A DNA stretch of 64,000 nucleotides. Origin: Halomicrobium salinisoli (GTDB taxonomy: Archaea; Halobacteriota; Halobacteria; Halobacteriales; Haloarculaceae). The first letter of the stretch is position 1. Each line of letters opens with the position of its first letter. A program made the translations under genes and the position numbers. Location of the stretch: the NCBI RefSeq assembly GCF_020405185.1, contig NZ_CP084463.1, positions 620,001 through 684,000 on the forward strand, in the 5' to 3' direction. Shown in pieces: positions 43,757 to 52,797 of this stretch. The notes beneath the pieces were generated by a model. It had not been told where the DNA came from. It was given only the letters and a program-made list of their open reading frames with translations, and made no database searches.

Positions 43757-43852
43757 ATGGTTAGGAAGCGCGGCCGTCGGCCTTCTTCCGAGTTACCCTC
43801 GGCCGGCGACCCGCCCGCGAACCTGCCCTCCATCGCAGGACCACCATCATGA
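43757..43852 (+). CDS. 31-residue upstream ORF overlapping the TFB start
   Basis: ATG at 43757 encodes MVRKRGRRPSSELPSAG, DPPANLPSIAGPPS and stops at a TGA sharing ATGA with the TFB start at 43849. Its ATG lies where a leaderless transcript from the BRE-TATA at 43726 should begin. Ribosomes entering there would end exactly on the TFB start codon. The product is basic, unlike most haloarchaeal proteins, so it may act as a leader (translation control) more than as a protein. Confidence 0.5.
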   Translation: MVRKRGRRPSSELPSAGDPPANLPSIAGPPS

Positions 43853-44847
43853 CAGAAACACGTATCCACACCACGGACGAACAGACCCGGGCACCCACCC
43901 CCGAGACGCAGGGGGAGAGCGAGGCGGCCCAGCAGCGAGAGCGCGACGAGTCCCAGGACGTCTGCCCCGAGTGTGGCGGTTCGCTCGCCGCGGACGAGGC
44001 CCACGGCGAGACGGTCTGCGAGGAGTGCGGTCTCGTCGTCGCGGAGGACGACATCGACCGCGGGCCCGAGTGGCGCGCGGTCGATTCCTCGGAGCGCGAC
44101 CAGAAGTCCCGCGTCGGGTCGCCGACGACCAACCTGATGCACGACAAGGGGCTGTCGACGAACATCGGCTGGCAGGACAAGGACGCCTACGGTAACTCCC
44201 TGTCGAGCGAGCAGCGCAAGAAGATGCAGCGCCTGCGCACCTGGGACGAGCGGTTCCGCACCCGCGATCACCAGGAGCGCAACCTCAAGCAGGCCCTCGG
44301 CGAGATCGAGCGCATGGGCTCGGCGCTGGGCCTCTCGGAGAGCGTCCGCGAGACCGCGTCGGTCATCTACCGCCGCGCCCTCGAGGAGGACCTGCTCCCG
44401 GGGCGGTCCATCGAGGGCGTCGCCTCGGCGGCGGTCTACGCCGCGGCCCGCCAGGCCGAGACGCCGCGCAGCATCGACAAGGTCGTGACCGTCAGCCGGA
44501 TCGACGAGATGGAGTTCAAGCGGACCTACCGCTACGTGGTCCGCGAACTGGGCCTGGAGATCGAGCCGGCCGACCCCGAGAGCTACGTCGCCCGGTTCGC
44601 CAGCGACCTCGGCCTCTCGGACGAGGCCGAGCGCCGCGCCCGCGACCTGCTCCGGACCGGCAAGGAGGCGCAGATCCACGTCGGCAAGAGCCCGGTCGGG
44701 CTCGCCGCGGCGGCCGTCTACGCCGCCCCGCTGCTGTGCAACGAGGCGGTCACGCAGGCCGAGGTCAGCGAGGTGACCGACATCTCCGAGGTCACCATCC
44801 GCAAGCGCTACAAGGAGCTGCTCGACGCGTCCGAGCAGACCGCCTGA
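43849..44847 (+). CDS. tfb: Transcription initiation factor IIB (TFB)
   Basis: A 332-residue TFB, which binds TBP-DNA and the BRE and recruits RNA polymerase. The zinc ribbon has Cys39, Cys42, Cys57 and Cys60 (CPECG, CEECG); the B-finger region is EWRAVDSSERDQKSRVGSP. Two cyclin repeats follow (GSALGLSESVRETASVIYRR; FASDLGLSDEAERRARDLL), ending with TQAEVSEVTDISEVTIRKRY, which is the BRE-reading HTH. Haloarchaea carry many TFB paralogues with different regulons. The 38-residue acidic extension before the ribbon is long, and a coupled upstream ORF is unusual. Confidence 0.95.
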   Translation: MTETRIHTTDEQTRAPTPETQGESEAAQQRERDESQDVCPECGGSLAADEAHGETVCEECGLVVAEDDIDRGPEWRAVDSSERDQKSRVGSPTTNLMHDKGLSTNIGWQDKDAYGNSLSSEQRKKMQRLRTWDERFRTRDHQERNLKQALGEIERMGSALGLSESVRETASVIYRRALEEDLLPGRSIEGVASAAVYAAARQAETPRSIDKVVTVSRIDEMEFKRTYRYVVRELGLEIEPADPESYVARFASDLGLSDEAERRARDLLRTGKEAQIHVGKSPVGLAAAAVYAAPLLCNEAVTQAEVSEVTDISEVTIRKRYKELLDASEQTA

Positions 44848-44971
44848 TCGGCGACGCCCGAGCGGTCCCGTCGTCTTTCTCCCGACCGTCCGGACGTTCC
44901 CGACGCCATCGCAACTACATGAAACGGACCGAAGGATTATTGCGGTGTACCTGTACGAAGTAGGGTAGGTA

Positions 44972-46843
44972 ATGACGGACGAATCCAGACAATATGGGGA
45001 GGTTCTCAGTCGGCGTCGCTTCGTCGAGCTGGCGGGCGTGTCGGGCGCGGCGGCGCTGGCCGGCTGCGGTGGTGACGGCGAGGGCGGTGAGTCCGCCGGG
45101 ACGGAGACGGCGGACGGAACAGAGACGGAATCAGACGGCGACGCGGACACCGAGACGGCCACCGAGGGCGACGAGCCGATGCAGGTCCACGACGTCACGT
45201 ACCGGGGGATGACCAATCTGGTCCCGGCGGACCTGCAGTTCAACCTGCTGAACGGCAGCAATCGCCCGCAGATCGCCCAGTACAACCTGTTCGACCGGTT
45301 CGCGCAGTTCAACTACGCGCGCGGCCAGCTACAGCCGTACGCCATCAGCGACTGGGAGTTCACGGGCGACACCTTCGAGATGCAGGTCCGCGAGGGGCTG
45401 ACCTGGGAGAACGGCGATCCGGTCACCGCCGAGGACATCGCCACCCAGCTCGCGCTCGGGAAGGTCGTGAGCACGCCCATGTGGGAGTACACGGAGAGCG
45501 TCGAGGCGGACGGGAACACCGTCGTCGTCACCCTCTCCCGCGACGTCAACCCCGCCATCGTGGAGTTCGACGTGCTCGAGGACAGGCTCGTCCACCAGAA
45601 GGAGGACGTCTTCGGCGAGTACCTGGAGACCTACGAGAACGGCGACGAGCAGGAGGCCCAGCGCCGACTCCAGGACTTCAACTACCGGGACGTCGTCGCC
45701 TCCGGACCGTGGTCGCTGGAGGAGGCCGGTCAGGAGGAGTTCCGGATGTCTCGCCGCGACGACCACCCGGACTCGGAGAACATCAACTTCAGCGAGTACG
45801 TCTTCCGGCGCTACGGCGGCAACCAGGCGGTGCACCGGGCGCTGATCGACGGGGAGATCGACTCGGCCTGGTCCGTCTTCACGCCGCCGGACACGTTGGA
45901 GCAGCTGCCGGACTCGGTCGAGCACGTCACGTTCCCCGGCAAGTGGGGGACGGGCCTCGTCCCGAACCACGACCACGAGCACGCCGGCGACCGCGCGGTC
46001 CGCCAGGCCATCCAGTACGTCATCGACCGCCAGGCGGTAATCGAGACTGTCGGCGAGGAACTGAAAGTGGCTCCGGAAGTGCCCGTCGGCATCCCCTCGG
46101 CCGATCAGGAGCGGTGGCTCGACGACCGGATGGACGACTTCAACACCTACGGCGCCGGCGAGTCGATGCACGAGGAGGCCGCGGCCGTCCTCGAGGCGTC
46201 CGGCTACCGCAAGACCGACGGCACCTGGGAGGACGCCGAGGGCAACCTCGTCGAGCTGCCCGTCACCGTCCCGTCCGGCTGGACCGACTTCGTCACGATG
46301 ACGGAGACGATGGTCGACCAGCTCACCGAGTTCGGCTTCGACGCCAGCGTCGACGCACAGGACTTCGGGACGGTGTCCGGCTCGGTCTGGCCCAACGGCA
46401 ACTTCGTGCTGGCGGCCGCGAGCTGGCTGCCGGGCGGCGGCCGCGCGGCGTTCCCCTACTTCAGCCTGAAACACCAGCTCAACGAGCACAACAGCGGTCT
46501 CCGGTTCAGCTACGAGCCGGCGTCGCAGGGCGCCGGCGGCTCGAACGCCGACGTCACCGTGCCCGCGCTGGACGGCGACGGCGACATGACGATCAACCCG
46601 ACCCAGCGCCTCGACGAGCTCTCCCGGTCCCTCGACGTGGACACGACCCTCGAGATCACTCACGAGCTCGCGTGGGTCACCAACGTCGACCTGCCGATGA
46701 TCCCCGTCGTCGAGAAGCTCCAGCAGTCCTTCGTCGGCGGCGAGGGCTGGGAGGTCGCCGACTCCGACGCCGAGGCCGCCAAGGCCATGTGGCCCCCCGT
46801 CTGGCTCCCCCGGCAGGGCGAACTGCGGTACGCGGGCGACTGA
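44972..46843 (+). CDS. Family 5 (peptide/oligopeptide-type) ABC solute-binding lipoprotein, orphan
   Basis: A 623-residue solute-binding protein. Twin arginine in SRRRFVELAGVSG, lipobox LAGC at about Cys31, then an Asp/Glu/Thr/Gly linker to about residue 68. The binding domain has the SBP_bac_5 pattern: LTWENGDPVTAEDIATQLAL, DFNYRDVVASGPWSLEEAG, and later DRAVRQAIQYVIDRQAV. It should capture a peptide or other ligand outside and deliver it to a DppBC-type permease, but none is present here. TATA-like GGATTATTG at about 44933. The 3' flank is a gene-poor region. Confidence 0.88.
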   Translation: MTDESRQYGEVLSRRRFVELAGVSGAAALAGCGGDGEGGESAGTETADGTETESDGDADTETATEGDEPMQVHDVTYRGMTNLVPADLQFNLLNGSNRPQIAQYNLFDRFAQFNYARGQLQPYAISDWEFTGDTFEMQVREGLTWENGDPVTAEDIATQLALGKVVSTPMWEYTESVEADGNTVVVTLSRDVNPAIVEFDVLEDRLVHQKEDVFGEYLETYENGDEQEAQRRLQDFNYRDVVASGPWSLEEAGQEEFRMSRRDDHPDSENINFSEYVFRRYGGNQAVHRALIDGEIDSAWSVFTPPDTLEQLPDSVEHVTFPGKWGTGLVPNHDHEHAGDRAVRQAIQYVIDRQAVIETVGEELKVAPEVPVGIPSADQERWLDDRMDDFNTYGAGESMHEEAAAVLEASGYRKTDGTWEDAEGNLVELPVTVPSGWTDFVTMTETMVDQLTEFGFDASVDAQDFGTVSGSVWPNGNFVLAAASWLPGGGRAAFPYFSLKHQLNEHNSGLRFSYEPASQGAGGSNADVTVPALDGDGDMTINPTQRLDELSRSLDVDTTLEITHELAWVTNVDLPMIPVVEKLQQSFVGGEGWEVADSDAEAAKAMWPPVWLPRQGELRYAGD

Positions 46844-46914
46844 TCGACTCGCGAGCGCCGTCGCTATCGCATTCCGACCGAGCCGGCCCGAGTCGCGGAC
46901 GGGCCCGTGGAATC

Positions 46915-46931
46915 ATACTATTTCGTAGTAT
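46915..46931. promoter_or_regulatory. Palindrome ATACTA-TTTCG-TAGTAT
   Basis: Perfect 6-bp arms with a 5-base centre, 72 bp beyond the solute-binding protein gene. It could be an operator or an AT-rich terminator-like structure; no gene start follows it closely. Confidence 0.35.
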
Positions 46932-47783
46932 TTGCGTAAAGGGGCAGAATGCGAATGTGTTCACCGGACTGTCGGGACTCCGATCGGCAGCAGCGGGGAC
47001 AACTCCAGATTCCGCCGCTACCGCCGTTAAGGGTCGATATATTACGTATCCCTCACTGATAGTCGACGCGCCGCGATAACCGCGACAGGTATACTAAAAA
47101 GGCCTTAGACCTCAATAGAAGCCTTATTACATCCTATTGGTGGGGAAAGTTGGTGTCGGTGCCGAGGACGGGACTGAAACAAGTGACAGAAAGAATTTAC
47201 TGTTTGCATTATTATATATCGGCCGGTATACCGGACCCTGATCGCCAGATTCGGCGTCGCCCGCTTCGTCACGACTGCAACGTCTCCGTCGGAGACGCCT
47301 CGATCGGCTACGGAGGCCCTGTCGACCACACTCGCGCTGACCGCCCCAGAGGCGGGTCGGCGGCAGTCCGGTCCGGCAGTTCCGGACTGGTTTCGGTCGA
47401 TCACCGTCGACCAGTCGGTCTCGGTCCCCTGTCGTCGAGGCGAACAGCAGCCGTTCGAAACGAGCGGCCGTACTACCGGGTCGTTCCCTGTGTGTCGTCT
47501 CGTCAGAACGCGGCAGTAGAACCGTCTCGCTTGCGGTATCGAGGTCTGGAGACGGACGGCGCGCGATTTCTATAATGACCGTACTGCTGTTATTTTTAGT
47601 CATCGACGGCGGATCCACGCGCTGGATGGAGTCGTACTGACCGGCTACGCTTCGACGGCCGCCGCTCGCCGAGGACACGAACGTGGAAGGCCTGAGAAAG
47701 GGGGATGGGTGGGAAACCCCCTTCCGGGCCGATCCGATGTCATCCGACAGGGATCTTTTTTCTCGAGCACTTACGCGACCAGT

Positions 47784-47799
47784 TGGCACAATTGTGCCA
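47784..47799. promoter_or_regulatory. Perfect 16-bp palindrome TGGCACAATTGTGCCA
   Basis: A perfect, uninterrupted palindrome of the kind bound by homodimeric regulators, located in the gene-poor stretch. The nearest downstream gene on either strand is hundreds of bases away, so its target is unclear. Confidence 0.45.
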
Positions 47800-48259
47800 C
47801 TCTATCGTTGAATTCCCATCTACATAAACTTCCCCCAATATGTAATGATTGCATCATGTGGTCGATCCCGCGCGGTCACGAGCAGCTGCGGTGTACAGTC
47901 CCAGGCGTTCGTATACCGTGTACGGTCCGGGGCTGTCCGTGGGACACCACGTCTCAAAATAACGTCGGTAACGCTGTCACTGTATCGAGCGACCGGCAAA
48001 TCTGTTCACGTACTGTGAACGCATGTGGCGGCTGATCCCGTCTGTTCGTCCCCATCGCGATCCGGTGCTGTTGTCCGGGCCGGACGACGTCCGAAAACTG
48101 GAGATGGCCTGCGCCCCCTCTGTCTCGGATCCCACGAGACGACCGAGACAGAGAGACCTGAATGGAGACAGACGTCGTCCGCGACGGCGTCGCGGCCACG
48201 TTCTCCGAGACTCCTCGCGACGTGGTCGAGACGGTCGGCGCGACCGCGTCGGATCGTCG

Positions 48260-49450
48260 CTACCACTCGGCGACGCTGCCGTCGGCGTGTCGCCAGACGG
48301 GGTTGTGCCAGTCGACGGTCTTCTCGGCTTGCTCGCGGACGTGTGCCTCGTTTATCTCGATGCCGAGGCCGGGATCCGACGGGATCCGGACGTACCCGTC
48401 GTCGTAGTCGAACACCGACGGGTCGGCGAGGTAGTCCAGCACGTCGCTGGTCTCGTTGTAGTGGATGTCGAGGCTCTGCTCCTGGATGAAGGCGTTGGGC
48501 GAGCAGGCGTCGACCTGGACGCAGGAGGCGAGCGCGATCGGACCCAGCGGACAGTGGGGTGCCATGGCCACGTCGTAGGCCTCGGCCATGGCGGCGATCT
48601 TCCTGACCTCGGTGATGCCGCCGGCGTGGGAGAGGTCGGGCTGGATCACGTCGACGGCGCCGTCCTCGAACACCTCCTTGAAGTCCCACCGGGAGTACAT
48701 CCGCTCGCCCGTCGCGATAGGGACGCTCGTCTTCGCCGCGATGTCGGGGAGGGCGTCGTTGTGCTCGGGGAGGACGGGCTCCTCGATGAACATCGGTTCG
48801 TGGGGCTCCAGCGCGGCGGCGAGGCGCTTGGCCATGGGCTTGGTCACGCGGCCGTGGAAGTCGACGCCGACGTCCACCTCGTCGCCGACGGCCTCTCGGA
48901 CCTCCCGGAGCCGGTCGACCGCGGCCTGGACCGTGGCCGGGTCGTCGACGCGCTCCAGTTCCTCGGTCGCGTTCATTTTGAGGGCAGTGAAGCCGGCGTC
49001 GACCTTCTTGCGGGCCTCGTCGGCGACCTCGCTGGGGCGGTCGCCGCCGATCCACTGGTAGACCCGGATCCTGTCGCGGGCTTTCCCGCCCAGCAGTTCG
49101 TGGACGGGCGCGCCGAGTTGCTTGCCCTTGATGTCCCACAGCGCCTGATCCACGCCGGCGATGGCCGACATGAGTACCGGCCCGCCCCGGTAGAACCCGC
49201 CGCGGTACATCGTCTGCCAGTGGTCCTCGATGTCCGTCGGGTCCTCCCCGAGCAGGTAGTTGTCCATGAGTTCCTCGACGGCGGCTCGCACGGTGTGGGC
49301 CCGCCCCTCGACCACGGGCTCGCCCCAGCCGACCGTGCCGTCGGCCGTCTCCACCCGGAGGAACAGCCACCGCGGGGGCACCTCGAACAGCTCGTAGTCG
49401 GCGATGCGGTCCCGCTCTCGACGCTCGCTGCGTGGCGTGTCAGAACTCAT
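48260..49450 (-). CDS. dgoD: D-galactonate dehydratase (enolase superfamily)
   Basis: A 396-residue enolase-superfamily enzyme that is very close to E. coli DgoD by recall: VPPRWLFLRVET, GWGEPVVEGRAHTVRAAVEEL, YRGGFYRGGPVLMSAIAGVD, ALWDIKGKQLGAPVHELLGG, VGVDFHGRV (first metal Asp and catalytic His), IEEPVLPE, GERMYSRWDF, QPDLSHAGGITE, MAPHCPLGPIALAS and WRHADGSVAEW. It should convert D-galactonate to 2-keto-3-deoxygalactonate. A basic/acidic 18-residue start is extra. A divergent IclR regulator lies 273 bp away. Gluconate-type activity cannot be excluded. Confidence 0.9.
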   Translation of the reverse strand: MSSDTPRSERRERDRIADYELFEVPPRWLFLRVETADGTVGWGEPVVEGRAHTVRAAVEELMDNYLLGEDPTDIEDHWQTMYRGGFYRGGPVLMSAIAGVDQALWDIKGKQLGAPVHELLGGKARDRIRVYQWIGGDRPSEVADEARKKVDAGFTALKMNATEELERVDDPATVQAAVDRLREVREAVGDEVDVGVDFHGRVTKPMAKRLAAALEPHEPMFIEEPVLPEHNDALPDIAAKTSVPIATGERMYSRWDFKEVFEDGAVDVIQPDLSHAGGITEVRKIAAMAEAYDVAMAPHCPLGPIALASCVQVDACSPNAFIQEQSLDIHYNETSDVLDYLADPSVFDYDDGYVRIPSDPGLGIEINEAHVREQAEKTVDWHNPVWRHADGSVAEW

Positions 49451-49493
49451 GGTCGTGGTCGACGGCGGTGTCGAGCGGCTGTCGGCGGCTCAT
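49440..49493 (-). CDS. 17-residue upstream ORF overlapping the dgoD start
   Basis: ATG at 49493 encodes MSRRQPLDTAVDHDHEF and ends at TGA 49442..49440, inside the first codons of dgoD in another frame. A leader peptide of this type could modulate dgoD translation. No Shine-Dalgarno is visible and the putative TATA is about 85 bp upstream, so this is weakly supported. Confidence 0.25.
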   Translation of the reverse strand: MSRRQPLDTAVDHDHEF

Positions 49494-49723
49494 CTGGAGC
49501 GGTAGTGAGACTGCACTGTACGGTCGGTCGGTGACACTATCGGTGGTCGCATCGTCGCCACCTTTTGCGAACAGCTACATAATAATTCCGCCCACCCCGG
49601 GAGCCGCCGTCGGGTCCCGGTCGGGGCCACCGAAGCCGTCGCTCGCCCGCGCGGCGTCGACGGGCCGTCGACCGTTCACGGTGTGCGAACAGTTTTTACA
49701 GCTGCTCGCGCATACTCCTCGCT
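49451..49723. promoter_or_regulatory. Divergent control region of dgoD and the IclR gene
   Basis: A 9-bp direct repeat TGCGAACAG occurs at 49566..49574 and 49684..49692, once before each AT-rich promoter core (ATTATTATGTAG on the minus strand near 49578; TTTTTA near 49693 on the plus strand). The paired positions make it a candidate IclR site controlling both genes. Confidence 0.45.
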
Positions 49724-50482
49724 ATGACCGAGAACGCGTACCGGGTCTCGACGACGGAAACGAGCTTCCGGATCGTCGAGGCCATTCGGGACGATCCGGG
49801 GGTCGGCGTGAGCCAGCTGGCCCGCGACCTGGACCTGTCGAAGGGGGCGGTCCACAAGCACCTCCGGACGCTGGCCGACCTGGGCTACCTCGTCCGGGAA
49901 GACGACGGCTACTACCTCGGCAACCGGTTCCTGAGCCTCGGCGTCCGGGCCCGCAAGCGGCTGCCGCTGGAGGTCGTCCGACCCGTCGTGCGGGACCTCA
50001 CCGACACGACCGGCCACGTCGCGAACTTCATCGCCCACGAGAACGACCGCGGCGTGTACACCCTCCGCATCGAACCGACGGAGGACGCGGCGACCGGCAT
50101 CGTCGAGGGCGACGTCGCGCCGCTGCACGCGACCGCCGGCGGGAAGGCCATCCTCGCCTTCCTCCCCGACGAGGAGCGCTCGGACGTGCTCGACGGCTCC
50201 GGGCTGGCGGCGTACACCGACAAGACGATCACCGACCGCCGGGAGCTGGAGCGGGAGCTGCGGTCGGTCCGCGACCGCCGCGTCGCCTTCGACCGCGAGG
50301 AGTTCCGGGAGGGCTACCAGTGCGTCGCCTCGCCGGTCATCGGCCGGGACGGCGACCCCGTCGGCGCGGTCAGCGTGACCGGCAGCGACTACCACATGTC
50401 CGGCAAGCGCCTGGAGGAGGACGTCACCGGACTGGTCACCAGCGCCGCCAAGTCCATCGAGAACGACCTGCTCTCCCAGTGA
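49724..50482 (+). CDS. IclR family transcriptional regulator
   Basis: A 252-residue IclR-type regulator. N-terminal winged helix: SFRIVEAIRDDPGVGVSQLA, then LDLSKGAVHKHLRTLADLGYL (about 35-55). The C-terminal effector domain is complete (LHATAGGKAILAFLPDEE, REEFREGYQCVASPVIGRDG, GAVSVTGSDYHMS). IclR proteins control sugar-acid and pentose pathways in haloarchaea, and the divergent dgoD makes galactose/galactonate catabolism the likely target. TTTTTA about 26-31 bp upstream gives leaderless spacing. Confidence 0.92.
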   Translation: MTENAYRVSTTETSFRIVEAIRDDPGVGVSQLARDLDLSKGAVHKHLRTLADLGYLVREDDGYYLGNRFLSLGVRARKRLPLEVVRPVVRDLTDTTGHVANFIAHENDRGVYTLRIEPTEDAATGIVEGDVAPLHATAGGKAILAFLPDEERSDVLDGSGLAAYTDKTITDRRELERELRSVRDRRVAFDREEFREGYQCVASPVIGRDGDPVGAVSVTGSDYHMSGKRLEEDVTGLVTSAAKSIENDLLSQ

Positions 50483-50824
50483 CGGCCCCGGACGTTCTCT
50501 ATCTGTGAACGACTGGTCGAGACGGCCGCTCTGTCCTCGCTACCATCAGGCGGTTTCCGGACCCCACGCCCGACCCGCGGCGGCGGGTGCGGCCGTTCGG
50601 TTCCGAACGTCTCGGGTACCAACGAGGCGACCCCTCTCGCACCGCGTATACTCCGTATGAACGGTTGCACTCGCCCCGACCGATACTAACGACAGTACAG
50701 CTGTTACAGTACGTTCGATTGACGCCCGGCGTCGATGCAGGTGCAGGTCTGGCGTCGGAGTCGGACCGGCATCGCCTCTGCGCGACGCGAGCGTCGATGT
50801 CGCGACCGTCGCGTCGACGCTCGA
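50483..50824. other. 342-bp intergenic region
   Basis: No gene seen. A CAGTAC-rich patch with an imperfect inverted repeat (TACAGCTGTTACAGTA) lies at about 50692-50713; its relation to any gene is unknown, as both neighbours end here or point into it. Confidence 0.45.
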
Positions 50825-51487
50825 TCAGTCCCCGGCGGCCCACCGGACGCCGTTCCGGAGCAACGCTCCGACGCCTTCGTTCGTCAGGGATGGCGTCCCG
50901 TGGCCGAGCGAGCAGTAGAACACCTGCCCGTCGCCGTAGGGCTTCGTCCACGCGACGGGCGTGTCGGCGTGTTCGGGATGGTCCATCCGCGCGAGCACGC
51001 GCACGTCGTCGTCGACGTCGACGACGTAGGGCTCGTCCCAGACGGTGACGCCGTCCAGGTCCGCCGTGATCTGGTGGTAGTGGTCGACGACGCGCACGTC
51101 GAACCGCGTCTGCTCCGGGTGCGTCAGGAAGTGACCGCCCAGCATGTCCCGGAGCTCGGGGAACGGCTCGTCCCGGGCGTCGATGAGTTCGTCCGGATCG
51201 TCGGCGGCCGTGCTAGTGAGGTCGGCGGCGCAGTGGAGGCCGACGTAGCCGCCGCCGTCCGCGACGAACGACAGCAGGCCGTCGCGCTGGTCGTCGGTCA
51301 GCGTGCTGTCGGTCAGGTAGTCCACGACGACGTCGTACCCCGCGAGGTCGACGAGGTCGTCCCTGTCGGTCGTCAGCGTCACGTCGGCGACGTCGGAAAG
51401 CGCCGCGGCGATCTCGGGACCGCGGTCCTCGAAGCGGTGAAACGGGAAGCGGTCGCCGCCGATCGCGAGCACGGAGCGTCCTGTCAT
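50825..51487 (-). CDS. ThuA-like domain protein
   Basis: A 220-residue protein of the ThuA/glutamine-amidotransferase-like fold: VLAIGGDRFPFHRFEDRGPE at the start, YDVVVDYLTDSTLT, FVADGGGYVGLHCAAD (the nucleophile-elbow region with Cys), HPEQTRFDVRVVDHYHQIT and VFYCSLGHG. ThuA proteins occur in trehalose and other sugar clusters and are thought to act on 3-keto sugars or their glycosides. It follows the Gfo/Idh/MocA gene on the same strand by 100 bp, a pairing seen widely. Confidence 0.88.
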   Translation of the reverse strand: MTGRSVLAIGGDRFPFHRFEDRGPEIAAALSDVADVTLTTDRDDLVDLAGYDVVVDYLTDSTLTDDQRDGLLSFVADGGGYVGLHCAADLTSTAADDPDELIDARDEPFPELRDMLGGHFLTHPEQTRFDVRVVDHYHQITADLDGVTVWDEPYVVDVDDDVRVLARMDHPEHADTPVAWTKPYGDGQVFYCSLGHGTPSLTNEGVGALLRNGVRWAAGD

Positions 51488-51587
51488 GTCCGCGTCCACC
51501 GGCGGCGGCGGCAAGAAGCTATCGCTACCGGAACGAGCGGCGACGTCGGCGGCGGTCGGCGGCGGGCACGGTTCCAGGGACCTGCCG

Positions 51588-52691
51588 TCACTCCGATCGG
51601 TCGTCCGGGAAGGCCGCCGGCAGCGGCTCGGGGCGCCGGCAGCCGGGCTCGACCGTGACGTGCTCGCCCGTCTCCGACGAGCGGCGGATTCCCGACAGCA
51701 CCGAGAGGACGTGGTGGGCGAGGGTCCCGCTCGTCCGGTGGGCCCAGTCGCCGCGGATCGCCCGGGCCAGGTCGGCAACGCCGGCCCCGCGGCCGCCCGT
51801 GTACCGGTGGGTCAGCTCGACCGTCTCGAACGCGTCGCCGTCGGCGTCCTGCACCCGGACCGGCCCCTCGAAGTGGTTGGGGTCGGGCAGCGCGAGCGTC
51901 CCTTCGGTCCCGTAGAGCTCGAACGCCGGCGACGGGAGCGTCGAACCGCCCGGCGCGTCGAAGCTCGTGAGCAGGTTCGCGGTCGTCCCGTCCTCGAACT
52001 CGACGATCCCCGACTCGTGGGTCGGCACCTCGACGTCGATGGTCTCGCCGCGGCGCGGCTCGCTCGTGATCGTCCGCTCGTCGGCCGCCCGCGTCACGGA
52101 CCCCGTCACGCGGCTGGCCGGGCCGAGCAGTGAGACGAGCGCGGTCACGTAGTACGGTCCCATGTCGAACAGCGGACCGGCGCCCTCCTTGTAGTAGAAG
52201 TCCGGGTTCGGGTGCCAGACCTCGTGTCCGCCCGAGGTCCAGACCGCGGTGGCGCCGACGGGCTCGCCGATCCGACCCTCGTCGAGCAGCCGCCGGCAGG
52301 TCTGGAGGCCCGCGCCCAGGAACGTGTCCGGCGCGGAGCCGACCAGGCGGTCGGCCTCGTCGGCCGCTTCGAGGATGGCCGCCGCCTCGTCGGGCGTCGT
52401 CGCGAGCGGCTTCTCGACGTAGACGTGCTTGCCGGCCGAGAGGAGCCGGCGGCAGGTCTCCGCGTGTGCGCCCGGCGGCGTCAGGTTGACGACGGCCTCG
52501 ACGTCGTCGTCGGTCGCCAGCTCGTCGACGGTCAGCGCCCGCAGGCCGTACTCCTCGGCCGCGGCCGCGGCGCGGTCCGCGTCGAGGTCCGCACAGGCCG
52601 TCACCTCGAAGGCGTCGAAGCGATCGTTCCCCGAGAGGTACGCGTCGCTGATCGTTCCGCAACCGAGCACGCCGACGGAGACGGGTTCCAT
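51588..52691 (-). CDS. Gfo/Idh/MocA family oxidoreductase
   Basis: A 367-residue NAD(P)-dependent sugar or sugar-acid dehydrogenase. Rossmann motif VSVGVLGCGTISDAYL at residues 4-19, ACADLDADRAAAAAEEYG, VVNLTPPGAHAE, GKHVYVEKPLATT (the catalytic Lys motif EKP) and GPLFDMGPYYVTALVSLLG (Asp-x-Gly-x-Tyr/His site) are all visible. ATG at 52691 is preferred over a longer frame; a TATA-like GGTTTAAC lies at about 52709-52718. Likely transcribed with the ThuA gene; the substrate is not known. Confidence 0.92.
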   Translation of the reverse strand: MEPVSVGVLGCGTISDAYLSGNDRFDAFEVTACADLDADRAAAAAEEYGLRALTVDELATDDDVEAVVNLTPPGAHAETCRRLLSAGKHVYVEKPLATTPDEAAAILEAADEADRLVGSAPDTFLGAGLQTCRRLLDEGRIGEPVGATAVWTSGGHEVWHPNPDFYYKEGAGPLFDMGPYYVTALVSLLGPASRVTGSVTRAADERTITSEPRRGETIDVEVPTHESGIVEFEDGTTANLLTSFDAPGGSTLPSPAFELYGTEGTLALPDPNHFEGPVRVQDADGDAFETVELTHRYTGGRGAGVADLARAIRGDWAHRTSGTLAHHVLSVLSGIRRSSETGEHVTVEPGCRRPEPLPAAFPDDRSE

Positions 52692-52797
52692 GCGTACCGG
52701 TCCGGCGGAGCGGACTGTTAAACCTGTCCTTCCGCGCTCCGCCGTCCCGGCCGTCGCCGCCGATGTATTTATCATTCATGCAACCATCTTGACGGGT

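Larger units (their letters stand above)
46844..48259. other. 1.4-kb AT-richer gene-poor region
   Basis: I see no supportable gene on either strand. Open frames here are low-complexity in translation and lack start context. The composition is more AT-rich than the flanks between about 46910 and 48010. It contains two palindromes (46915..46931 and 47784..47799). It may be a decayed insertion or an extended regulatory region; no transposase or integrase fragment was recognised. Confidence 0.5.

Noticed and set aside
47127..47789. 220-codon minus-strand open frame in the gene-poor region
   Set aside because: Low-complexity Ser/Arg translation with no start context, TATA or family resemblance.
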